Shown piece after piece: positions 17,622 to 24,966 of a DNA stretch of 64,000 nucleotides (positions are counted from its first letter, which is position 1; each line of letters begins with the position of its first letter). The notes under the pieces are model-generated. The model was not told the origin of the DNA and made no database searches. It saw only the letters and a program-made list of their open reading frames with translations. Where the stretch lies: positions 8,166,154 to 8,230,153 of the forward strand of contig NZ_KI632511.1 of NCBI RefSeq assembly GCF_000504285.1, read 5' to 3'. This DNA is from Actinospica robiniae DSM 44927. Lineage in GTDB: Bacteria > Actinomycetota > Actinomycetes > Streptomycetales > Catenulisporaceae. A program made the position numbers and the translations under genes.

Positions 17622-17996
17622 CGGGCACGGGCGGGTCTCGGCCCGAGTGCAGCTCGCACCGGACCTCAGGGGGTGGGTTCTCTCCTCGGTCGGGCAGGCG
17701 AAGCCCGATCAGGGTTCTGCCGGGAGGTCAAGCGGCGCCCTGCAAAATCGACCATCAGCGCGGGCCACCGCCACTTGACCTCCCGGCAGGTTCCTGATTG
17801 CCTCTGGTGGCCGGCCGAGGAGAGAGTACGCCCCCGGCACCCGACCACCCCGAACCCCAACCCGCCCCGCCAACGCCAGCGACCACGCAGCCCCGGCACT
17901 CTCCGAGGGAAGGCCCACCGCCGGAGGCGAGATCTTGAAACCGCAGGCCGCCGACCCGACAGGCCACTATGCCCACGAGCACTCAGCCGATCACCG
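17622..17996 (-). repeat. long hairpin-rich repeat element, right (inverted) copy
   Basis: Inverted relative of the element at 11203-11640. It keeps both nested dyads: CTCTCTCCTCGGTCGGGC (17679 on) pairs with GGCCGGCCGAGGAGAGAG, and CTGCCGGGAGGTCAAG pairs with CTTGACCTCCCGGCAG. It lacks about 60 nt present in the left copy. Just outside it, at 17583-17621, a reversed copy of the ~80-nt repeat is visible (GGTGATGCAGGATTC). It ends about 50 nt before the acetyltransferase start. Confidence 0.75.
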
Positions 17997-18049
17997 ATCG
18001 CAGAGAAAACGAGTGGCGCAGCGGCGGCCGTCGGTGCTGGGGTGGGTCC

Positions 18050-19111
18050 ATGCGAATCAGAACGCTCAGCCCGGCCGAGAACCCGGCGGAGCTCGACGCG
18101 CTCCTGCCCGCCTTCCGCGCCGCGAGCGTCGAGGCGATGCCCGGCTTTCCGGCACCTGGAGCGGCCAGGCTGCTGATGTGGGCGACGCCCGGTTACCACC
18201 AGCGCACCACGGTGTTCGGAGCCTTCGCCGACGAGGGCGACGAGGGCGACGCGGGTGACGAGTCCGGCGGGGGCGGCGCGGTGGCGCTGGGCTTCGGGAT
18301 CCAGGACGTCGAGACGAGTAAGAACCGTGATCTCGCGTCGACGCAGCTGTGGGTTCCGGGTGCGGCTCGCGGCGAGGGCGTCCACGCCGCGCTCTTCGAG
18401 GAGGCCGTCAGAGTCGCGGCGAACGCAGGCCGCCAGCGCCTCGCCATGGCTTTCTCCGAGATCGAGGCCGCCGCCGTGGTCTCCGACGAGTTCGTCGAGG
18501 GGCATGGCGGAAAGCTCACGGACTGCGCGATCCGCTCCGCGCTCGATTTGCGCGCGGTCGATCGGGCGCTTTTGGAGCAGTGGGCCGCGCCGTCGCTGAA
18601 GAACAGCTCGTACACCTTCGTCACCTGGGATCAGTGCCCGGAGGAGTACGCCCAATCCTTCTGCGCCGCGCTCGATGCCATGGCGGATCAGCCGATGGGG
18701 GAGTTCGATTACGACTTCGGCACGGTCGAAGTCGAGCGGCTGCGGTTCGTGGAGGCGCGCGGCGTGCGGTTCGGCGTGCGTCGGTACAACGTGGCGGCCT
18801 TGGATCCTCGCGGCGAGATCGCCGGCTTCACCTCGATGATCGCGTATCCGGATGAGCCCGAGACGATCGAGATCGCCAACACCGGGGTCACTCGGCAGCA
18901 TCGCGGCCACGGCCTCGGGCTGCGCCTGAAGGCAGCCGCGCACCTCTGGGTGCTGCGGTCGCAGCCCGACGCGCGGTGGATCTGCACCTTCAACAACGAC
19001 GCGAACAAGTGGATGCTCGACGTCAACCGGGCGCTGGGCTACCAGGCCGCCGAGCGGTGGCCGGGCTATGAGTTCCCGGTCCCGGTCCCGGGCGCAAGGG
19101 CCCTGACGTAA
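18050..19111 (+). CDS. two-domain GNAT acetyltransferase
   Basis: About 353 residues with two GNAT folds in tandem. The C-terminal one is clear (TIEIANTGVTRQHRGHGLGLRLKAAAHLW, with QHRGHGLG as acetyl-CoA motif A, then TFNNDANKWMLDVNRALGYQ). The N-terminal one is weaker (TQLWVPGAARGEGVHAALFEEAVR). This layout matches mycothiol-synthase-like or streptomycete two-lobed GNATs, usually only the C-terminal lobe being active. The start ATG 18050 is chosen because the upstream frame runs into the repeat element. The substrate is unknown. Confidence 0.8.
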   Translation: MRIRTLSPAENPAELDALLPAFRAASVEAMPGFPAPGAARLLMWATPGYHQRTTVFGAFADEGDEGDAGDESGGGGAVALGFGIQDVETSKNRDLASTQLWVPGAARGEGVHAALFEEAVRVAANAGRQRLAMAFSEIEAAAVVSDEFVEGHGGKLTDCAIRSALDLRAVDRALLEQWAAPSLKNSSYTFVTWDQCPEEYAQSFCAALDAMADQPMGEFDYDFGTVEVERLRFVEARGVRFGVRRYNVAALDPRGEIAGFTSMIAYPDEPETIEIANTGVTRQHRGHGLGLRLKAAAHLWVLRSQPDARWICTFNNDANKWMLDVNRALGYQAAERWPGYEFPVPVPGARALT

Positions 19112-19118
19112 CTACCGG

Positions 19119-20405
19119 TCACTCGGCGGGATGGCCGCGGCCGTCCGCAGCGTGCGCGTGGCGGGACCGGCTCAGCGCCGCCATGCCGACGGTCGCGATG
19201 GCCGCGTAGAGCGCCGAAGCCAGGAAGACGTGCGGTAGGCCGAGCGTGGCCACGCCGAGGCTGCCGGTGGCGCCGCCGAAGGCGTTGGCGATGGCGGTCG
19301 AGGTGATGTAGACCGCTGACGCGGTCGCTACGGCTTCGGGCAGGAGCCGCTGCGCCACGATGATGCCGAGGGCGGCGAACACGCCCCACACCCCGCCCAT
19401 CAGGATCTGGCCGGCGAACATGCCGACGGTGTCGCCGGTCAGGGCGAAGCAGAGGTTCGCGCCGACGGTGAGGGCCGCTCCCAGCGTCATCAGGCGCAGC
19501 ATGCCGATGCGGCGGGCGACGATCACCGCTATCGGCATCAGGATCAGCTCGATCAGGGGCTGAATGCCGATCACGGCGCCGCCGACCTCGGTCGGCACGT
19601 GAAGCTGATCGCGCATGTAGATCGGCAGGTAGCCGAACTTGATCGGCTCGCCGGCGTAGACGAGCAGGAACAGACCGGTGAAGGCGAACAGCGGCAGCAT
19701 CCGGCGCATCCCCGGACGTCGCGAGACTTCCGGCTCGCCATGCGCGTGTTCTGATTCACGAACCGCGGCGACGGCGGCTGCGCCCAGCGCGCCGGAGCGG
19801 GTGAAGCCCAGGGGGAGCATCTGCGCGAGGGTGAGCAGGCCCGCGGCCACCAGCAGCGCGCGCGGTCCGGCGGCGGCGGCCAGCAGCGAGCCGAGCACCG
19901 GGCCGATGATCCATCCGGCCGTCAGCGCCATCCGTACTGTGGAGACGACGCCGTCGGCGGCTGCGCTGTCGGAGCCGCGCAAGTCGTCGTGCACGGCCGC
20001 GAACAGCTGCGAGCCGGCGGCGAGCGAGAACGCCAGCATCAGGGCATTGATCGCGAACGGCATCCAGGCCCGATCGGCCGCCGCCATCGCGATCCAGCCG
20101 AGGAAGCCCGCCACGGTACACAGCCGGAAGAGCCCGAGCCGGTTGCCGGAGCGGTCCGAACGGGCCCCGACCAGGTAGCCGGCCAGCGGCGCGGTGAGAT
20201 TCGTGAGGTAGTACAGCCCGGCCGTGGTCAGCGACACGTGCAGGTCGTCGACCAGGAACAGGGTGATCTGCGGCGCCACCGCAGAGCCGCCGAGCCCGGA
20301 TAGGAAGAGCGACAGCGTCGCGCCGCGATACAGCGGCGAGTCCCAGACCGTGCGCAGCACCGAAGGCGCCGGGGTGAAATCGTCGGCGACGAGAGTGGAT
20401 GACAC
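19119..20405 (-). CDS. MFS sugar efflux (SET-type) transporter
   Basis: 428-residue inner-membrane transporter with 12 predicted hydrophobic spans and the MFS loop 2-3 motif GYLVGARSDRSGNRLG. The start (YRGATLSLFLSGLGGSAVAPQITLFLVDDL) and the GEPIKFGYLPIYM segment match sugar efflux transporters of the SetA/B group. It probably exports sugars or related small molecules by proton antiport. Its stop is only 7 nt from that of the convergent acetyltransferase. A perfect TGTAC-N4-GTACA dyad lies 22 nt upstream of the start. Confidence 0.85.
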   Translation of the reverse strand: MSSTLVADDFTPAPSVLRTVWDSPLYRGATLSLFLSGLGGSAVAPQITLFLVDDLHVSLTTAGLYYLTNLTAPLAGYLVGARSDRSGNRLGLFRLCTVAGFLGWIAMAAADRAWMPFAINALMLAFSLAAGSQLFAAVHDDLRGSDSAAADGVVSTVRMALTAGWIIGPVLGSLLAAAAGPRALLVAAGLLTLAQMLPLGFTRSGALGAAAVAAVRESEHAHGEPEVSRRPGMRRMLPLFAFTGLFLLVYAGEPIKFGYLPIYMRDQLHVPTEVGGAVIGIQPLIELILMPIAVIVARRIGMLRLMTLGAALTVGANLCFALTGDTVGMFAGQILMGGVWGVFAALGIIVAQRLLPEAVATASAVYITSTAIANAFGGATGSLGVATLGLPHVFLASALYAAIATVGMAALSRSRHAHAADGRGHPAE

Positions 20406-20426
20406 GGCTGTTCCCCCCGAGCATCA

Positions 20427-20440
20427 TGTACGCCAGTACA
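20427..20440 (-). promoter_or_regulatory. candidate operator of the efflux transporter
   Basis: Inverted repeat TGTAC-GCCA-GTACA, centred about 28 nt upstream of the transporter ATG, positioned to act as a repressor site. No dedicated regulator gene is adjacent. Confidence 0.4.
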
Positions 20441-20501
20441 CGCAGGTGTGTTCACTGACGATGGTAGAGCTCTCATACTCGGGTCGGGAAGGGGTCTCCG
20501 G

Positions 20502-20528
20502 CTCAGCCGGTTCAGCCGGTTCAGCCGG
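20502..20528. repeat. three 9-bp tandem repeats at a stop codon
   Basis: CTCAGCCGG, TTCAGCCGG, TTCAGCCGG in tandem. The last copy contains the TGA stop (minus strand) of the secreted protein gene. Probably slippage-prone, with no evident role. Confidence 0.5.
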
Positions 20529-21330
20529 TGAAGACCTCGGAGGCCGGCGGCGGCGTCACCGTGACGGGCTTGTTCCAGACGAAGTCCGCCGCGCCGGTCT
20601 CGACCCCGCTCGTGGTCAGCTTCTCCAAGTACGCCGGGCCACTGGCGGCGAAGTACGCCGTGGTTCCCATGGCTGCGTTCTTATACACGGCCATGGTCTG
20701 CCCGTTCACCGAGGCCGTACCGGCGGCGGTCAGGTTGTCGAGCTGGATGCCGGAGCTCGAGGTCGGGCTGGCCATGGGCGTGCCCGAGCCGGACGCCGGC
20801 GTCGACGGCGTCGCGGTCGCGCCGCCGCCCGCGAGCATGGAGGTGAAGGCGTTGTAGTCGGTCAGGTCGCCGAAGCTGCTCGCCAGCGTCTTGCCGGCGG
20901 TGGTCTGCGAGGAGACCCACTTGTTCTGCACCATCTTGATGACGTCGGGCGTGAGCGAGGGATCGACCGCCGCGTCCTGCTTGAGGAAGCTCGGCGTGAG
21001 CTGGACGTAGGTGATCCCGTCGACCTTCTTGACCGGCAGGACCGCCCCGTTCTGGATGACCTCGCCCTGCGCCTGGCCGTTCTTGTTCAGGTTCACGTCC
21101 AGGCTGTAGGTCTGGCCGGTCTGCTTGAACGCGCCCTTGACGTGCACGGCGGTGCCCTTGGCCACCGCAGCCTTGAACGCCGACTGCATCTGGGCGCCGC
21201 TGAGCCCGGCATTCGGGGCCGCGCCACCCGGGGCGGAGGGCGACGCGTGGTGGCTCGAGCCCGCGGCGTTGCCCGCGGAGACCGCCAGGGCGAGCGTCGT
21301 GGCGGTGATCAGGGACGTCGTGCGGGACAT
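20521..21330 (-). CDS. secreted LprG/LppX-like protein
   Basis: 269-residue exported protein. A signal peptide (SLITATTLALAVSAGNAAG) has no lipobox cysteine, unlike the mycobacterial lipoproteins it resembles. The mature part starts with a low-complexity Ser/His/Pro stretch, then an LppX/LprAFG-type half-barrel (AVHVKGAFKQTGQTYSLDVNL, GEVIQNGAVLPVKKVDGITYVQLTPSFL). A Thr/Pro/Ser linker near residue 175 precedes the last strands. The family carries lipids or glycolipids across the envelope; whether this one does is inference. I chose ATG 21330 because the signal peptide begins there. The open frame continues far upstream but is not coding. Confidence 0.75.
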   Translation of the reverse strand: MSRTTSLITATTLALAVSAGNAAGSSHHASPSAPGGAAPNAGLSGAQMQSAFKAAVAKGTAVHVKGAFKQTGQTYSLDVNLNKNGQAQGEVIQNGAVLPVKKVDGITYVQLTPSFLKQDAAVDPSLTPDVIKMVQNKWVSSQTTAGKTLASSFGDLTDYNAFTSMLAGGGATATPSTPASGSGTPMASPTSSSGIQLDNLTAAGTASVNGQTMAVYKNAAMGTTAYFAASGPAYLEKLTTSGVETGAADFVWNKPVTVTPPPASEVFTG

Positions 21331-21591
21331 CGGTCTCTCGCTTTCGTCTCGAGGCTGCGGCCGCGCCCGGCGCGTGCTGCGCGCGCTCGGCGGCGTCTCG
21401 AACCTAACCGCGCGGCGCGCCGGGCCGCCCCCGCCGCTGCGCCGTCTGGTCGAGGGCCCGTAGGACGAGTGCTCCGGACGGGTTCTGTCACCCGCTGACC
21501 GCCGTTCAGGTGAGCGGACGGCGGGCGCGCAGCGTCCAGAATGTCCGCAAGCAGCCCAGATCATCCGTACCTTCAGGAGAGAGGCCCGACC

Positions 21592-22026
21592 ATGCCGATG
21601 ATCGACGTCTACGCGGCCGAGGGCACGTTCCCGCGTCCCCGGGAGCTCGCCCGGGCCATGGCCACCCGGCTGATGGCGATCGAGCAGCTCCCGGACATCC
21701 CGCTGTTCCGCCACAACACCGCCGCGTTCGTCCACCACCTGCCCGCCGACTGCCTGTCGAACGTGAGCGGGAGCAACGCCTACGTGCGGGTCCAGGTGCT
21801 CACCAACCAGGGCGCGCTGGACCGCGACAAACAACTCGCCGTGGTGCGGCAGCTGACCGAGCTGGTCGCCGAGGCCGCCGGGGACCCGTCCCTCACCGAG
21901 CGCACCTGGGTGCTGCTGACCGAGGCCGCGGACGGCGGCTGGGGGCTGGCCGGGCACGCGCACACCAACGTCGAGCTCGTCTCCGCCGCGCGCTCCCAAC
22001 TCGCCCGGATCGCCGGGAAGGGGTGA
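21592..22026 (+). CDS. tautomerase family protein
   Basis: 144-residue protein of the 4-oxalocrotonate tautomerase/MIF superfamily. Pro2 (after removal of Met, from MPMIDVY) is the usual catalytic base. The two beta-alpha-beta halves are visible (YVRVQVLTNQGALDRDKQLAVVRQLTELV and RTWVLLTEAADGGWGLAG). It is the larger double-length form. ATG 21592 has GGAGAGAGG upstream. No aromatic meta-cleavage genes are adjacent, so the natural substrate is open. Confidence 0.8.
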   Translation: MPMIDVYAAEGTFPRPRELARAMATRLMAIEQLPDIPLFRHNTAAFVHHLPADCLSNVSGSNAYVRVQVLTNQGALDRDKQLAVVRQLTELVAEAAGDPSLTERTWVLLTEAADGGWGLAGHAHTNVELVSAARSQLARIAGKG

Positions 22027-22168
22027 GGCGGAGCCGCGGAAGCCGCCGTGCCCGTTCCCGGCCTCCGGCGCCGGGTATACCCGCCGTGTGCCCGATCCGT
22101 TGCCGTGCCGGGGAATCCGGGCACCGCGGAGCGCCCGCGCCTTCCCGCCGAACTCTCCGGAGGCTCCC

Positions 22169-23179
22169 GTGCCCGTCCTCGACTGGCAGCCCGACATCCT
22201 CGACGGCTACCGGCAGCACGTGTTCGAACTCGGCCCGGACCCGGACGGCGAGGGGAACGCGGCCGCGGTGCTGGTCCGCCGCGAGCCGCGGGACGGCGAG
22301 TCGCCCACCGGAGTGGTGCTCTACGTGCACGGCTTCGCCGACTATTTCTTCCAGACGGAGCTGGCGGACTTCTTCGCCGCGCGCGGTCTCGCCTTCTACG
22401 CGCTCGATCTGCGGAAGTCCGGCCGGGCCCGGAGATCCGGCCAGACCGCGCACTACATCTCCGACTTCATCCTCTACGACCAAGAACTCGAACTCGCGCT
22501 CGGGGCGGTCGTCGAGGAACATCCCGGCAAGCCGGTCGTGCTGCTCGCCCACTCCACCGGCGGCCTGATCGTCCCACTGTGGCTGGAACGGCTCCGAGCG
22601 AGCCAGGGATCTGTCAGGCCGATCACAGGGCTCATACTCAACAGTCCGTGGTTCGACCTGCAGGGCTCGTCCGCCCGCCGCACGGCGTTGACCCAGGCGT
22701 TGCGGCTGTTGGCCAAGGCGAGCCCGCTCAGAGAGATCAAAGTGCCGGTGAGCCACTACGGCGCCAGCCTGCACACCAGCGGCACCGGCGAGTGGGAGTT
22801 CGAGCTCGACCTCAAGCCGCTGGCCGGATTCCCGGTCACCGTCGGCTGGATGAACGCCGTCCGCCGCGCGCACGCGGCCCTGCACCGCGGCTGCGAACTC
22901 GGCGTGCCCTCCCTCATCCTGCGCTCCCATCGCACGCACTACGCGAACCGTTACTCGGAGCTGAGCGATCGGGCGGACCTCGTCCTCGACGTCGCGCAGA
23001 TCGCCCGCTGGGCCGGCTGCCTGGGCGGCGAGACCACGATCACGCCGATCGCCGACGCCCGCCATGACGTCTTCCTCTCCCTGCCCGACGTGCGCGCCCG
23101 CGCCTACGACGTGGTCGACGACTGGCTCGCGCGCCATCCCGCGGCCACCGGCGCGCCGTCGGACGCCGTCGGGCTCTGA
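22169..23179 (+). CDS. alpha/beta hydrolase (monoacylglycerol-lipase-like)
   Basis: 336-residue serine hydrolase of the Hydrolase_4/lysophospholipase type. It has the oxyanion region LYVHGFADYFF, the nucleophile elbow LLAHSTGG and the catalytic histidine in ADARHDVFLS near the C terminus. There is no signal peptide. GTG 22169 is preferred because CCGGAGG lies 6 nt upstream; the open frame extends further 5' without a ribosome-binding site. Its natural ester is unknown. Confidence 0.85.
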   Translation: MPVLDWQPDILDGYRQHVFELGPDPDGEGNAAAVLVRREPRDGESPTGVVLYVHGFADYFFQTELADFFAARGLAFYALDLRKSGRARRSGQTAHYISDFILYDQELELALGAVVEEHPGKPVVLLAHSTGGLIVPLWLERLRASQGSVRPITGLILNSPWFDLQGSSARRTALTQALRLLAKASPLREIKVPVSHYGASLHTSGTGEWEFELDLKPLAGFPVTVGWMNAVRRAHAALHRGCELGVPSLILRSHRTHYANRYSELSDRADLVLDVAQIARWAGCLGGETTITPIADARHDVFLSLPDVRARAYDVVDDWLARHPAATGAPSDAVGL

Positions 23180-23229
23180 GTCTGAGACGCGAGAGCACCG
23201 CTGATGCCGCTGTTCGAGGGACGAGGCGC

Positions 23230-23478
23230 ATGAACCGGGTGGGACCGGGGAACCCGCACTTGGTGACCTCTCAGATCAACGCCGAATCCGGGCCGCCGGA
23301 AACAGACGCGGCCCCGGACGCGGCGACCGATGCCTGGGACCGGCTCGCCGCGCTGGCCTTCGACCAGACCACCGCGCACGTCGGATGCTCCGCGCAGACC
23401 GACGAGTGCACCTGCCGGGCCGAGCACCACGCGGCGCACGAGCTGGAACCGGACGTCCCCGATCCGTCAGAACGCTGA
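23230..23478 (+). CDS. small Cys/His-containing hypothetical protein
   Basis: 82-residue acidic protein with no recognised family. Three cysteines and two histidines cluster in the segment VGCSAQTDECTCRAEHHAAHEL, suggesting metal binding. ATG 23230 has GAGG 7 nt upstream, and the frame has good GC3 bias. It lies between two hydrolase genes, 50 nt after one and 104 nt before the next. Confidence 0.5.
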   Translation: MNRVGPGNPHLVTSQINAESGPPETDAAPDAATDAWDRLAALAFDQTTAHVGCSAQTDECTCRAEHHAAHELEPDVPDPSER

Positions 23479-23582
23479 GCTCCGCCCGCCGGGGATTGCC
23501 CCGTCCGCCCGCCGGGCATGGGATCACCGGAGGGTCCGGGGCTCGACGCTGGTCCTTCGCTCGAACTCGGGAGGCTGCGGCC

Positions 23583-24494
23583 ATGGCAGCGGAAAGGTTC
23601 GCCCGCCACGGGACGGTGCGCCTCGCCTTCGAAGTCTTCGGACCGCCGGGCGGGCGGCCGTTGCTGCTCGTGCAAGGGCTCGACTCGCCGATGCAGTGGT
23701 GGCCGGACGGCTTCTGCGCCGCCCTGGCCGCGCGCGGTTTCGCGGTGGCCCGCTACGACTGCCGCGACTGCGGGCGCAGCAGCCGGGCCCGGCCCTCGGC
23801 CCGCCCGGGCGTCCCTCCCTACACGGCCATGGACATGATCGACGACGCGGCCGCCGTGCTCGACGCGCTCGGCTGGGGCGCGGCGCACGTGGTCGGCATG
23901 TCGCTCGGCGCGAGCGTGGCCATCGGGCTCGCGCTGCGCCGCCCGGAGCGGGTGCGCACGATCGTCTCGCTCGCCGGGCTGCCGTTCGGCTTCCACGCCC
24001 GGGACGCGCTGCCGCACCTCGATCTGCTCGGCGTTGCCCGGCTCGCCCGGCTGAGCACCCGTCAGGCGGCCGACTACGAGCAGGACATCCGGGTCCAAGC
24101 GCAGATGGCGCGGATGCTCGCGGCCCGCTCCCAGCCCTTCGACGAGGACTGGGCCCGGCGCACCGCCGAGCGGGTGCGCGCGGCGGCGCCGGGGGATCCG
24201 GCCACGGCGCGCCGGCAGCTCGCGGCGATGCGCGCCGACGACGGGCTGCTGCGCCACCCGGAGACCGTCTCCGTGCCGCTGCTCGCCCTGCACGGCGCCG
24301 AGGATCCGCTGATCCGGCCGCAGTCCGCCCGCGTACTGGCCCGCTCGGTGCCGCAGGGGCGCGCGGTGGTGCTGGAGGGCGTGGGACACGAGGTGCCCGG
24401 TCGGGCCTGGGCGTCGATCACGGAGGAGATCGAGAGAAACGCGGGGCGTAACCTAGCGGGCCGTCACTCGTTGTGCGGTACATGGAAACCGTAG
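23583..24494 (+). CDS. alpha/beta fold hydrolase
   Basis: 303-residue hydrolase. VQGLDSPMQWW forms the oxyanion region, GMSLGAS the nucleophile elbow, HGAEDPLI carries the acid, and the histidine is in EGVGHEVPGRAW. The closest pattern is the non-haem haloperoxidase/esterase group often found in streptomycetes. ATG 23583 has GGAGG 8 nt upstream. The tail overlaps the start region of the next small gene. The substrate is unknown. Confidence 0.85.
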   Translation: MAAERFARHGTVRLAFEVFGPPGGRPLLLVQGLDSPMQWWPDGFCAALAARGFAVARYDCRDCGRSSRARPSARPGVPPYTAMDMIDDAAAVLDALGWGAAHVVGMSLGASVAIGLALRRPERVRTIVSLAGLPFGFHARDALPHLDLLGVARLARLSTRQAADYEQDIRVQAQMARMLAARSQPFDEDWARRTAERVRAAAPGDPATARRQLAAMRADDGLLRHPETVSVPLLALHGAEDPLIRPQSARVLARSVPQGRAVVLEGVGHEVPGRAWASITEEIERNAGRNLAGRHSLCGTWKP

Positions 24495-24784
24495 GAATAT
24501 CGGACATCGGACGGATGAACGAATCCGAGCTCGAGGAGCTGCTCCAGCGCGCCATCGACCCGTATGTCCCGGTGGAACTCTTCTACGCGGTGCTCGACCG
24601 GATCGGGCAGCCGCCCGCGGCCGCGCCCGGACCGGCCGGCCTCGAACCATCGCTCCACCCGGCGCCCCTGCCCTATCCGGAACCAGGGTACGGCGCGGAC
24701 GAGCTCGACGTAGTGCCGTTGCCGGACGCCACCATGCTGATGGAACAGGTCGAGCAGCTCGAAGCCGCGATGGCGGGCGACTAG
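24473..24784 (+). CDS. hypothetical protein, about 100 residues
   Basis: Small acidic protein overlapping the 3' end of the hydrolase gene in another frame. It starts at GTG 24473 or, nine bases on, ATG 24482. The N-terminal half has helix-forming segments (MNESELEELLQRAIDPYVPVELFYAVLDRIG), then a Pro-rich middle and a C-terminal helix (MLMEQVEQLEAAM). No family is recognised. The overlap suggests translational coupling with the hydrolase. Confidence 0.5.
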   Translation: MRYMETVGISDIGRMNESELEELLQRAIDPYVPVELFYAVLDRIGQPPAAAPGPAGLEPSLHPAPLPYPEPGYGADELDVVPLPDATMLMEQVEQLEAAMAGD

Positions 24785-24860
24785 CCGTACTGCCCCGAGG
24801 ACGTTGTCGACGGTGACGCGGCTGGTCGCAGGCCATCCCGGCGCGCGTGACGGTGGGACA

Positions 24861-24919
24861 CGAAGACCTCCGTGTGTGGTGTGGAGCCTAGACTCCTCCA
24901 CCACACACGGAGGTCTTCG
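24861..24919. terminator. long perfect hairpin between convergent genes
   Basis: A 21-bp perfect stem (24861-24881 with 24899-24919; arm starts CGAAGACCTCCGTGTG) topped by a further GGAG/CTCC pairing. It lies in the gap between the small plus-strand gene and the end of the GH30 gene. It is symmetrical enough to terminate both directions. It is longer than a normal terminator, so it may be a remnant or a structured RNA. Confidence 0.6.
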
Positions 24920-24966
24920 CCATCAGACGACCCACCTACCGTCAGCTGCGTCCACGGGCACTACAC

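Noticed and set aside
21331-22197. Upstream extension of the secreted LprG-like protein
   Set aside because: It overlaps the divergent tautomerase, has no domain, and would bury the signal peptide at 21330.
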